Positions 1-8,435 of a stretch of 64,000 nt of DNA are shown one piece after another; the first letter of the stretch is position 1; each line of letters starts with the position of its first letter. The position numbers and the translations under genes are program-made. Below the pieces are notes generated by a model. It was not told the DNA's origin and made no database searches. It saw only the letters and a program-made list of their open reading frames with translations. The stretch is from assembly GCA_030066195.1 (NCBI GenBank), contig JASJCB010000047.1, positions 1 through 64,000 on the forward strand, in the 5' to 3' direction. This DNA is from Acidobacteriota bacterium (GTDB taxonomy: Bacteria; Acidobacteriota; Holophagae; Acanthopleuribacterales; Acanthopleuribacteraceae).

Positions 1-690
1 TTCATTATGTAATTCCTCCTTGAGCTTGTTGTCAAGGTCTTCCGGCACATTCATGACCCAGTCGATGAATAGAGTTAGATGACGGATCAACTCCCGACTG
101 TAACCTCTGGTCAAGGCGTTGCGCAGCAGGCGTTTTTTGGCCTTGGCTCGGGTCACCTGTTGGTCTTCGTCTTCGCCCGAATTTCTTTTCGCTTGTAAAT
201 GAGCCAGGATGACTATGGCGAACGGGTTCTTGTTTCGCTCCAGCTTGTGCTCCTCGTAGTCGGTCAGCTTGACGACCTTGTATTTCAAACCCATTTTAGA
301 ACCATATCCCCCGTATTGGAAACGGTCGGGGCGCCAGTCGTCATCCAAGTCGGCCAGGATTGCCATGCTTAAGACCTCTTCATCGAAGCGATCGTAGATG
401 CGGTAGTTGTAGACGAACATACGACGAGGGAATTGTGTATCCTTGCCTGCCTGAACCTCGATATGCAGCAAGATCCATCTGGCCTGCCCGTTTTTCAACT
501 TGACCTTGATCAGCTTGTCCACAAACCGATCACCCAGCTTGTGTTCGGGGGCAATTTTCTTCAACTCCTTGTCCAGGAAGACCGGTTTGACATCCCAGTC
601 GATATCCCGAAAGAGCCTGTTGTTAATCATCTTGATACAGTGAAACAACATATGCTCGATCACACCCTTCCACGGCGAATCATATTCCAA
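1..690 (-). CDS. Rpn family recombination-promoting nuclease / putative transposase (3' end outside window)
   Basis: The reverse strand is open from a TTG at 690 to the window edge (230 codons, no stop), so the C-terminus is missing. The start is set by GGAGG at 700-696, five bases before TTG; no in-frame ATG fits. The N-terminus carries the family signature YDSPWK (residues 3-8), followed by DIDWD and FLDKEL (about 29-43) and the nuclease-core strand LLHIEVQ (74-80), where the E-x-Q pair stands for the E-x-K of PD-(D/E)XK enzymes. Members are DNA endonucleases related to E. coli RpnA/YhgA and promote recombination; many sit in multicopy families and some act in phage defence. The family call is from recognised motifs; the role here is not shown. 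No terminal repeats of a mobile element are visible beside it. Confidence 0.8.
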   Translation of the reverse strand, partial: MEYDSPWKGVIEHMLFHCIKMINNRLFRDIDWDVKPVFLDKELKKIAPEHKLGDRFVDKLIKVKLKNGQARWILLHIEVQAGKDTQFPRRMFVYNYRIYDRFDEEVLSMAILADLDDDWRPDRFQYGGYGSKMGLKYKVVKLTDYEEHKLERNKNPFAIVILAHLQAKRNSGEDEDQQVTRAKAKKRLLRNALTRGYSRELIRHLTLFIDWVMNVPEDLDNKLKEELHNE

Positions 691-844
691 AACAACCTCC
701 TGATTTCATTCATCGATAGACGCGACACAGGTTTCTATCACGGAGATCGGGAAAATGTAAGGACGAAAGCGGACTGCCGTGTCTGGAATGAGTAAGGGTC
801 AACCTGTAGTTCACCAGGTTGGACAGCGGTGGTGAATCGGCCCG

Positions 845-1417
845 TTACTCGTTCCCGTAACCCGCCAGCAGGCGGCGGTCTCTGGCATCGCGTACTTCCA
901 GGATGGTTCCTTCGCCCAGGGGCTCAAGCTGTTGCTTGATCTTGTCGTCCAGACCTTTGCGCATGGCTTCCGGCATCTTGTCCATGGGGAAGCCGTCCAA
1001 ATAGATAATCGCTCGGCTGTCATCGATCACCTTGAAGGAGAAGACCTTGGGGCCCATGATGCCGTGCGAGCGGAAGAACTGCTCTACCGAGGCGAAAGGC
1101 GTGCCCGCCGCGCCCGCGGCGTGGTTGGGTCGGGCTGTGCCCCCTCCGCCCACGGCGACTGTATCTTCCTCATGATCATGGTCCTCGTGATCGTCGTGGT
1201 CGTGATTGTCCACCGCCGCGACGACCGGCGCCTCCTCCGGCATATTGGGCAGCACGATGCGCTGAATCACCGCGTAGGACAGCCCCGCCAGGAAGACGAC
1301 GACACATAATCCCAGCGCGAGGATATGGTTGGAGGCGCCGGGGTAGGCAAAACCGCAGCTATGACAGAATCGGGCTCTATTTAGTCGCTTTTCTCCACAA
1401 TCAGAACAGTAGTTCAT
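845..1417 (-). CDS. zinc-ribbon membrane protein with a His/Asp-rich stretch
   Basis: A 190-residue protein if started at the ATG at 1417, so that it begins MNYCSDCGEKRL. A longer reading to 1546 exists but adds low-complexity basic sequence that overlaps the promoter side of the next gene. Residues 4-22 form a two-knuckle zinc ribbon (CSDC ... CHSC). One transmembrane helix follows (about 32-54, rich in Leu/Val). After it comes an acidic, metal-binding-looking run of His and Asp/Glu (HDHDDHEDHDHEE, about 70-83), a Gly-rich linker, and a conserved-looking 85-residue C-terminal domain that I do not recognise. It is divergent from the SLC13 permease. A role in metal sensing or a periplasmic metal buffer is inference from the His run only. 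Confidence 0.6.
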   Translation of the reverse strand: MNYCSDCGEKRLNRARFCHSCGFAYPGASNHILALGLCVVVFLAGLSYAVIQRIVLPNMPEEAPVVAAVDNHDHDDHEDHDHEEDTVAVGGGGTARPNHAAGAAGTPFASVEQFFRSHGIMGPKVFSFKVIDDSRAIIYLDGFPMDKMPEAMRKGLDDKIKQQLEPLGEGTILEVRDARDRRLLAGYGNE

Positions 1418-1599
1418 CAGCCGATATCCAACCTTTATTCGTGAGGTTTGCCAATTTGTTGACCTTTCCTCGTATTCCCTCGCCCGCCGGGCTCGATTTG
1501 GGTACAATAACATGTGAGTCGGGGTTTTCAAAAAAATTTCGCCCAATCGCGGGCAGCCGTTTCAGAAAGGCGACAACCGTTCGATATGGAGGGAAACGG

Positions 1600-3387
1600 G
1601 TGACATTGGACAAAGTGCTTTTTATCGGCATTGTGTGTCTGGCCATGTACCTTTATATCTCTCAGCGCTTATCGGTTATCACCACGGCCCTGGTCACCAT
1701 CGTCGGTTTGACCGTCTGCAACATCCTGTCCCTGGACGAGGCGCTTCAGGGTTTCTCCAGCCCGGCCACGGTCTCCATCGGCGGCATGTTCATTCTAAGC
1801 GCCGGTCTCATCAAGACGGGCGCGTTGGAGCCCTTGACCAAAAAGTTGGCCGCCTTTTCCGGCGGCAGTTACACTCGTTTGATCATCGCCATGGCGGCGT
1901 TCATCCCCCTGGCCAGCGCCTTCACCAACAACACGCCGATTGTGGTCATGATGGTGCCCGTGCTCATGTCGCTGGGTCGCGAATTGGGAATTCCGCCTTC
2001 CAAGTTATTGATGCCGCTTAGCTTCCTGGCCATCCTGGGCGGAACCTGTACGCTTATCGGCACCAGTACCAACCTGCTCATCGACGAGTTCTACCGCCAG
2101 GAGACCGGACTGCACCTGGGCATTTTCGAATTCACGCCGCTGGGCCTGATCGTGCTCACGGTAGGCGGCGCTTTTCTCATCATCTCCGGTCAACGCTGGT
2201 TGCCCAAGCGCGACTCGCTGACCGCCATTCTGCCGCCCAACAAACGCAGTAGTTATGTAACCGAGGTGGTGGTTCAGGAAGATTCGCCGCTGATAGGCAA
2301 GGTCATCAAGGACGTCTTTCCCAAAAACGGCCGCATGCGCTTCCTGCAATTGATGCGCATGGGCGACGTCCAGTACAAGGCTCACGCGGAGAATGAGGTC
2401 ATTCAAAACCATGATGCCCTGATTCTGGAAGGCAACCCCGAGGCGTTGAACGACCTGATCAACGAGCAACAGGTGGCGCTGGGCACGGTTCTGGAAGACT
2501 CGGTGCGCGTACCCATCATGCGCACCTACTCGCAAACCCTGTTCGAACTGGTGGTGCTTCCCGACTCGCCCTTGGTGGGCAACAAGGTCAGCCAGTTGCG
2601 GCTGCATACCATCTACGGCGTCAAGGTATTGGCGGTACAGCGCGGCGGGCGCCATCATCGCCTGGATATACGCGGTATGCGCATCAAGTCGGGTGATATG
2701 TTCCTGGTCCAGGGCGAAACCCAGGCCATGCATGTGTTGCGCGACAGCAGCGACTTCCTGGTGATCGAGGAAGTGGACAAGACCATTCCCAAGCGCGAAA
2801 AATCCAAATGGGCCGTGGGCGTCATGTTAGCCGTCATCCTACTGACCGCTTTGACGCCCATCCCCCTGGCCGTATGGGCCCTTGCCGGCGTGGTCTGTCT
2901 GATCGTGGTGCGTTGCCTGGGTACCGATGATTGCATTGCCGCGCTCGATTTCAACGTACTTTTCCTTTTGATCGGCACCATCCCGTTGGGAACGGCCTTC
3001 AAGAACACGGGACTCACCGAAGACGTGGCCCATTTCCTGGTGGAAGTTGTGGGCGCCAATCACCCGCTGATGCTGGTCTCCGCCCTGTACCTGATCACCA
3101 ATGTGCTGACCTCGCTGATCTCCAATGCGGCGGTCGCGGCCCTCATGACCCCGCTGGCCATCGGCCTGGCCCATGAACTGGGTGTGGACGCCAAACCCCT
3201 GATCATGACGGTGGCTTATGCCGCCAGCGCCGCCTTCGCCACGCCTATCGCCTACCAGACCAACATCATCGTCATGGGTCCCGGCGGCTATACCTTCAAG
3301 GATTACCTGAAATACGGCGTTCCCCTGAGCCTGCTGATCTGGATCGTGGTTTCCCTGATGATCCCCGTGATCTGGCCCTTGAAATAG
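1600..3387 (+). CDS. SLC13/DASS-family permease with two TrkA-C (RCK_C) domains
   Basis: Integral membrane anion/dicarboxylate-type transporter, 595 residues. The start is GTG at 1600, preceded by GGAGGG at 1588-1593; the reading from 1441 adds 53 residues with no membrane character and overlaps the divergent gene. The order is an N-terminal block of helices with the family signature around FTNNTPIVVMMVPV, two cytoplasmic RCK_C regulatory domains (VVVQEDSPLIGKVI and LVVLPDSPLVGNKV mark their first strands), then a second block of helices with the SNAAVAALMTPLA motif near the end. This is the layout of the YfbS/sulfate and citrate-like permeases of the family. The substrate cannot be told. A decayed copy of its last 110 codons lies at 7783-8116, so the gene has been partially duplicated. 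Confidence 0.85.
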   Translation: MTLDKVLFIGIVCLAMYLYISQRLSVITTALVTIVGLTVCNILSLDEALQGFSSPATVSIGGMFILSAGLIKTGALEPLTKKLAAFSGGSYTRLIIAMAAFIPLASAFTNNTPIVVMMVPVLMSLGRELGIPPSKLLMPLSFLAILGGTCTLIGTSTNLLIDEFYRQETGLHLGIFEFTPLGLIVLTVGGAFLIISGQRWLPKRDSLTAILPPNKRSSYVTEVVVQEDSPLIGKVIKDVFPKNGRMRFLQLMRMGDVQYKAHAENEVIQNHDALILEGNPEALNDLINEQQVALGTVLEDSVRVPIMRTYSQTLFELVVLPDSPLVGNKVSQLRLHTIYGVKVLAVQRGGRHHRLDIRGMRIKSGDMFLVQGETQAMHVLRDSSDFLVIEEVDKTIPKREKSKWAVGVMLAVILLTALTPIPLAVWALAGVVCLIVVRCLGTDDCIAALDFNVLFLLIGTIPLGTAFKNTGLTEDVAHFLVEVVGANHPLMLVSALYLITNVLTSLISNAAVAALMTPLAIGLAHELGVDAKPLIMTVAYAASAAFATPIAYQTNIIVMGPGGYTFKDYLKYGVPLSLLIWIVVSLMIPVIWPLK

Positions 3388-3449
3388 AAATCGAGAACGC
3401 ACCAAACCCGATGCGCCCGCGCCCTTGAAATAGAAATCGCGGACGCACC
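3376..3449 (+). repeat. 28-bp direct repeat of the permease 3' end
   Basis: The last codons and stop of the SLC13 gene (3376-3403, beginning cccttgaaatagaaatcg) recur at 3422-3449 with 2 mismatches, 46 bp apart start to start. It looks like a small tandem duplication of the gene end; I see no hairpin that would make it a terminator. Confidence 0.75.
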
Positions 3450-3461
3450 GGCAAGACGTCA

Positions 3462-5690
3462 CTACCTCCAGAACGTTTCCAAGGCTATTTTGGCGCCGAG
3501 CGCACGATAACACTCGAATTGTTTTTCGTCGAAGAACTGATCGCCGGTGGACTGGTGGGGGAACGTGGGCTCCTCCATTTCATAGTTGGCCAGGTAGGGG
3601 TTGTCGTCGAAGTGGCGGTTGTCATCGCGATTCGGCGAACTGACAAATGCTTCCGGGGTCAGGGTCGACTCGAGGGTGTGATCGCCGGGCATCGAGGATT
3701 TAAGATAGATCAGTTTACCCCTTCGCGGCGTTTCCTCGGTCCCGTAGTGAATGGTGCCGATAGCGTAGCTCTGTTCTCCATTACGGATCTCGTCCAGACC
3801 CTCCATGGTAATTTTGATGCCCAGATCGATTTGGGCCATACGGATAACGGTAGCCAATCCGTCGAAACAAAAACCCGAGTCGGCTTCTCCATCTCCACAA
3901 ATAATCAACCGGCACTGCCGCCTCAGTAACTCGTAGATTCCCAGGTTCTCGATATGGCCGCCGTCCGACACGTTCACATTCCAGCTATTTTCGGAAAGCC
4001 CGCCGAACATTTCCCGGATCAGGTAGAGCGGCCCTACCCGGCGCATATTCCTGCCGAAACCCAGGCGTCTCTCGATCCCTTTGGGATTGGGCAACCAATA
4101 GTTGAGCCGGATGTTGAGCATGGAGAGAATGAAGCGCAACGGCCTGCTGGTAAAACGCCCCATGTTGGGGGCTGCAGCCGCGCCCGAGACGGCTACGGCG
4201 GTACCCAGGTTCATATGGGGGTCGGCTTTCTCCATTTCTTCGGTGGGGCAATAACCGGTGAACCAACTGCCCACGTAATGCTTGCTGAACAGGAAAAAAT
4301 CGGCGTGGCGCCCGCGCTTATAGGGATCGTCGAAATCTTCCACACTGACGGCGGTGTTGATCAGGTGGTAGGGTGCGCGGCCGTTTTGATTGAGTTCGGA
4401 AAGTTTCAGAGTGTCGTTGTGATCCAGCAATTCCGGATCGTCTGTGTTGGGCTTGAAGAGATAGGCTTTACTGAGACGATCGCGATAGAAGTTGTGCATG
4501 GAGGTCTGGTTGATGTCGACGGTCAGGGTGGTGTACAACCACAATCCAAACGCAATCAGTATGTAATAAAGGAACCAGGGCGAATCCCAGCCCGAGGCGT
4601 TCGACTCCAGGTTTTGGGCAGCCCTGTAGGTCAACCAGATATAAATCCCCCAAAAAGTGAGGATGCCCAACAAGGCGATTAGGGACATCATGGCCGCTTG
4701 CAACCATTTCCAAAGGCGGTGGATCACGGATCTGCCGAACACGCCGCCGACCAACGATAATAACCCGGCGCTGCCGGAGAGAATTTGGATATCTTCCAAC
4801 AGTCCGTCGCTGATCAGGTTTAAAAAGTACGGCTGGGCTTCAAGAAGCGCCGACACCAGGGCGGCTAAAAAAAACAGACTCATCCAACGGCTCGAACGGT
4901 TGCGCAGTTCCCAGGCTTTGCCGGCAAAGCCTTTACCGGACCGGAAGAGAACGTTGAATAAAGGATACAACAGCATACCGAAGACAACGAGAACCGCCAA
5001 AACGATCAAGGAAAGCGAGAACGGAACCGGTAGTTGAGGGATGAAGGACGATTCCAGGAAAGAACCGTTGTGATAGAAAAGCAAGGTAAAGGCAGCGGCC
5101 ATGAGGATATAGGGCATGATGACCGCGAAATTGATCAGGATACCGCGCATCAGAAGCAGAGGGATGCGCAGGTAATCCAATCCGCCTTTCGGAGCCAGGT
5201 AGTTGGAGTTATTGCGTAGCGTGCGGAAAACAGCGCCTTCCGGCTTGCCTTGCTTGTGTTCAAAAGGCAGGTCGTCCTTATCGGCCGTCGCCAGTATGGA
5301 ACTGATACAGCCGCCCAAATAACCGCCGCCGGAGACGGTAGACAAATAATCCACCGCTTTGAACAAGCCGATGCGCTTCAATCCCTGCAAGACCCCCAGG
5401 TTCAAGGTGGCGGAGCGTATCCCGCCGCCACTGAAGGCCAAACCTACCAGGCCCGCGTGTTTCACCGGAAAGCGGGCACGCGTCTCCTGGTCCTCTTCTG
5501 ATTGAACTGCTGTCTGCCAGGCTTCCTCATCCTCGTTCAGTTCTTCCAAAACCTGCCGAAAGGCATCCGTCTGCTGGTCTTCCGGGATATGGGTCAGTTG
5601 AGGGAGCCTATCCACGTGAGAATCCCTCAAAATCAAATTACGGCGTTGTTCCACCTCTTCCAATTCTTTGTCGAACATTTCGGCATTCAT
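3462..5690 (-). CDS. membrane patatin-like phospholipase
   Basis: 742 residues, ATG at 5690 with GGAGG just upstream. Patatin elements are clear: oxyanion loop SGGGIRS (87-93), nucleophile motif STVSGGGY (117-124, Ser120) and the catalytic Asp in SDGGHIENLG near residue 575. Between nucleophile and Asp lie about five hydrophobic helices (roughly 180-390), an insertion that splits the catalytic domain and places it at the membrane. The family hydrolyses acyl esters of phospholipids; the substrate is unknown. It is the last gene of a three-gene operon, with its ATG overlapping the previous stop (ATGA at 5690-5687). An unusually long N-terminal acidic region precedes the catalytic core. Confidence 0.85.
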   Translation of the reverse strand: MNAEMFDKELEEVEQRRNLILRDSHVDRLPQLTHIPEDQQTDAFRQVLEELNEDEEAWQTAVQSEEDQETRARFPVKHAGLVGLAFSGGGIRSATLNLGVLQGLKRIGLFKAVDYLSTVSGGGYLGGCISSILATADKDDLPFEHKQGKPEGAVFRTLRNNSNYLAPKGGLDYLRIPLLLMRGILINFAVIMPYILMAAAFTLLFYHNGSFLESSFIPQLPVPFSLSLIVLAVLVVFGMLLYPLFNVLFRSGKGFAGKAWELRNRSSRWMSLFFLAALVSALLEAQPYFLNLISDGLLEDIQILSGSAGLLSLVGGVFGRSVIHRLWKWLQAAMMSLIALLGILTFWGIYIWLTYRAAQNLESNASGWDSPWFLYYILIAFGLWLYTTLTVDINQTSMHNFYRDRLSKAYLFKPNTDDPELLDHNDTLKLSELNQNGRAPYHLINTAVSVEDFDDPYKRGRHADFFLFSKHYVGSWFTGYCPTEEMEKADPHMNLGTAVAVSGAAAAPNMGRFTSRPLRFILSMLNIRLNYWLPNPKGIERRLGFGRNMRRVGPLYLIREMFGGLSENSWNVNVSDGGHIENLGIYELLRRQCRLIICGDGEADSGFCFDGLATVIRMAQIDLGIKITMEGLDEIRNGEQSYAIGTIHYGTEETPRRGKLIYLKSSMPGDHTLESTLTPEAFVSSPNRDDNRHFDDNPYLANYEMEEPTFPHQSTGDQFFDEKQFECYRALGAKIALETFWR

Positions 5691-7180
5691 ACTTCCTCCA
5701 AGGCAGGTTGGGGCAATTCTATTTCTTCCAGGCGATCGAATAGCAGCCCCGCGGCCGCGGCATCCCTAATGATTCGGGCAACGGATCGACCGATGCGAAC
5801 CAGCGCCAACAAGATGCCGAACCAGCCGGTGAGCGCACGTTTGATAACGGCAAAGAAAGCGCCTATCAATGCCGAGAGAATGTTAAGGCCGTAGGTCATG
5901 ATTCGAGCCCGCAGGATCAGTCTGCGGGACGAGGCGCGTACTCGCGACCAATCGGCCCGGTGGTCCACAAACGCTTCAAAATCGAGATCGCGGTCATGGA
6001 CGAACATGATATGACCCGGGTCCGATCCCGCGAACACACGCCTGACGATAAACCGAACCCCTGACCCGATCGCGCGAAAGGCGTTTCGCACCTGCTCGGC
6101 GGTTTGTCTCGCACGCTCCTTGAGAAACCTGGCCGTGTTGACAATAAAGGTCTTGACGGCTCTGACCGCACGCCGGAAGAAATTCTTGATGGTGCGCCAC
6201 ACGCGTTTGATCCCGTCGTAAAGGCGCGCGCCCAGTGAGCGCATTTGCTTGATGACTTCTTTTTGAGTATTCGGCTCGTCAAGAACCCTGGATATCAGTT
6301 CCTCTTCATCCTCCGGCTCGGAGGAAGCGTCGCCCGGATCGCGAAGTTGCGCCATCCGTCTAAAAAGACGACCGTCAATACGGTCCCGTTCACGTTGAGG
6401 GGGGCGAAATTCTTTGTCCTGGTCTTTCCAAAAAGCGGGTAAAGCCGCTCTCAGGCTCAAGCGGGCATGTTCAAACCGGTTGGGCTCGGACGGACTTGCA
6501 TGCGTCTTGTAACCCAGCAACCACAGTTCGATACGAGCCAGGCTTTTGACGAACGTCATCGCCAGGGATTTCCAGGCAAGTTTCTCTCGCCTGGATATTC
6601 CTACCGGGAAATGAAGCAGAAGTCGATCACCCATTTCGGCGAATCGGGAAACAAGGCCTTCCTGATCGAAGAGAACCGCCAGTGTTTTCCCGACAGGTTC
6701 GGCGGGAAGTTCCTCCCTGGTGAGCGAGAAGACTTTCGCCACCGTCGAAAAATTTCGGAGGGCCTTGTCCAGGTTCCGGAAAAGACGGCGTTGTTTAGGA
6801 GGTCGTTCCATCAGGCCGAATGCAAAGAGGCGCAGGTGAACCGCCCGCTTCAGCAACGTCTCTCTCCCGGATTGCAGCCAGGTTATCAGGTTGGTTTCCG
6901 TCTCGAAGGAGACCAGTTCCTGTAAAACGGTCCAGGCTTCCTCGAAAAGATTCGCCCCCTGGGGAATGCTTGCTTCTTCGGCGAAAAGGACCAGGCCCTC
7001 GTTCATATCCTCATCCGGAAACGTTTTCCCGGAGTCACGAGCAAGATAACCCATCAAGTAGAGACGGTTGCGCAGGACCGCAATGCGTTCCGGTTCGGGG
7101 CCGCCGGTTTCTTCTTCCAACGGCGGCAAGACGCCCCGGGCCTCTGCTTCGTCCAGGGCGTTCAACAGCATATCGACCAT
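5687..7180 (-). CDS. unknown protein, middle gene of the patatin operon
   Basis: 497 residues, ATG at 7180 with GAGGGAGC upstream. I do not recognise it. It is strongly helical and charged, with long amphipathic stretches, a basic Arg/Lys-rich segment around 330-380 (RVWRTIKNFFRRAVRAVKTF) that could lie on a membrane surface, and a hydrophobic patch near 430-470. It ends in an acidic tail. Its stop overlaps the start of the patatin by 4 bp, so the two are almost certainly translationally coupled. A regulatory or targeting partner for the phospholipase is inference from the coupling. Confidence 0.65.
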   Translation of the reverse strand: MVDMLLNALDEAEARGVLPPLEEETGGPEPERIAVLRNRLYLMGYLARDSGKTFPDEDMNEGLVLFAEEASIPQGANLFEEAWTVLQELVSFETETNLITWLQSGRETLLKRAVHLRLFAFGLMERPPKQRRLFRNLDKALRNFSTVAKVFSLTREELPAEPVGKTLAVLFDQEGLVSRFAEMGDRLLLHFPVGISRREKLAWKSLAMTFVKSLARIELWLLGYKTHASPSEPNRFEHARLSLRAALPAFWKDQDKEFRPPQRERDRIDGRLFRRMAQLRDPGDASSEPEDEEELISRVLDEPNTQKEVIKQMRSLGARLYDGIKRVWRTIKNFFRRAVRAVKTFIVNTARFLKERARQTAEQVRNAFRAIGSGVRFIVRRVFAGSDPGHIMFVHDRDLDFEAFVDHRADWSRVRASSRRLILRARIMTYGLNILSALIGAFFAVIKRALTGWFGILLALVRIGRSVARIIRDAAAAGLLFDRLEEIELPQPALEEV

Positions 7181-7192
7181 CGGAACGCTCCC

Positions 7193-7537
7193 TCAGGTGA
7201 TCTTCTCTACAATGTCCTTGATAAATTTGATGATGGCGGCACGGCTTTCCTTACCCGCGGCCAGGGCCGCCTGATGCGCCTCCTGATGTTTGGTGGTGGC
7301 GTCATCGGCAATAAACAGGTCGGCGTCACCGTCGATCTTGATATCGGTGCTTAACTTAAGGGTCACGATGCCGCTGTTCTTGGCGTTCTTCAAAATGGAA
7401 TTCCAATCAAGTTCCTGACCGTCTTGAACCTGGAAGACAAGACTGCCGCCAAAGGTGCGAACATTCAGTTCAGAGATATCCTTGACGACATCGCCGATAT
7501 TCTCCATCGCCTTTTTGAAGTTTTCGGAATAACTCAT
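7193..7537 (-). CDS. small helical protein, first gene of the patatin operon
   Basis: 114 residues from the ATG at 7537, which has GGAGG(AAACC) directly upstream; the longer reading to 7747 lacks a ribosome site. The N-terminus (MSYSENFKKAMENIGDVV) and C-terminus are amphipathic helices, and the middle is beta-rich (VTLKLSTDIKIDGDADLFI). Not recognised. It ends 12 bp before the next gene. Its size, with helices flanking a short sheet, is compatible with an oligomerising or toxin-inhibitor role, but nothing in the sequence proves this. Confidence 0.65.
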   Translation of the reverse strand: MSYSENFKKAMENIGDVVKDISELNVRTFGGSLVFQVQDGQELDWNSILKNAKNSGIVTLKLSTDIKIDGDADLFIADDATTKHQEAHQAALAAGKESRAAIIKFIKDIVEKIT

Positions 7538-7782
7538 GGTTTCCTCCTGGATTTCGATTCTTCGTTCTCTGCCGGGTCCCGGCTTATCTTGAGGCTGGTG
7601 ATCTATTCTAACACCGAATTCACGAGTAAGCCAAATATGGATAAGCACAGAACATGCCGGCAGCAAGCAGATGACTATTTTGCTCAAAAAAAAGCACTTA
7701 TAGATAAAGCCCACTCCGGTGGGGTAGATGCGGCACGATATGGACACAAAACCGACACAGCCCTTGCATGCCGATCGCCCCT

Positions 7783-8116
7783 TTCTTCAACGTGGCCCAT
7801 TTCCTGGTGGAGGTGAGCGCCAATCACCCGCTGACCGGCAGCCGCCCTGTACCTGATCACCAATGTACCGACCTCGTTGATCTCCAACGCGGCGGTGGCC
7901 TCATGACGCCGCCGGCCGGCGTCCCACGAACCGGGTGTGGACGCCAAATCCCTTGATCATGCCGCCGACGCCGCCTTCGCCACACCCACCGCCTGCCGGA
8001 CCAACATCATCGTCATAGGCCTCGGCGGCTATACCTTCACGGATTGCCTGAAATACGGCGTTCCCCTGGGCCTGCTGATCCGGATCGTGGTTTCCCTGAT
8101 GATCCCCGTGATACAG
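7783..8116 (+). pseudogene. decayed partial copy of the SLC13 permease 3' end
   Basis: DNA from gtggcccatttcctggtgga onward matches the end of the SLC13 gene (about 3027-3370) with scattered substitutions and several small deletions that shift the frame. Translated pieces read VAHFLVEVSANHPLT and later GGYTFTDCLKYGVPLGLLIRIVVSLMIPVI, against GGYTFKDYLKYGVPLSLLIWIVVSLMIPVI in the intact gene. There is no start, no N-terminal part and no single open frame, so this is a fossil. The 245 bp between the patatin operon start (7537) and the fossil hold no gene that I can see. Confidence 0.85.
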
Positions 8117-8170
8117 CCGCCAAGGCGGCCGGCCCATCGGGTATCTGTCCTGCATTCTTCCCTTCGCGAA

Positions 8171-8343
8171 GCGATTAGTTCAACAAAACATTTTTCGATT
8201 AAGGGAGTGTTTATGCAGATTATCATGTTGCCTGGTTGTTTTTTACGCCGGTTTTTTTCTGTTTACTTAGGGCAGGGATAGGCTCGGTGCCGGATACTCA
8301 CGTAACAACCTGCAAATTCCTTCGGCTTTGACCACATCCCGGG
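8171..8343 (+). repeat. interspersed repeat, copy A (upstream of prfC)
   Basis: About 160 bp that align with 28829-29000. Shared blocks in order are aacaaaacat.tttcgat, tttatgca, atgttgc.tggttgtttt, ctc.gtgccggatactca, taacaac.tgcaaat.cc, and ctttgac.aca.cc. Identity is roughly 75% by eye. Both copies lie in a non-coding stretch just before a translation gene on the + strand (prfC here, rpmB at the other copy). There is no open frame in common, so it is a non-coding element or a mobile relic. Confidence 0.75.
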
Positions 8344-8435
8344 AATATACCGGCCCGGTCTTTTCAAGAGGCGCTTCGACGGGTACAATGCTGGTTCGGC
8401 GCACGCCGCCTATCTTTTGCCTTTCGGGAATCACC

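Noticed and set aside
433..795. Open frame of 120 codons on the + strand
   Set aside because: It is antisense to the Rpn gene, whose reverse-strand frame shows family motifs and a ribosome site.
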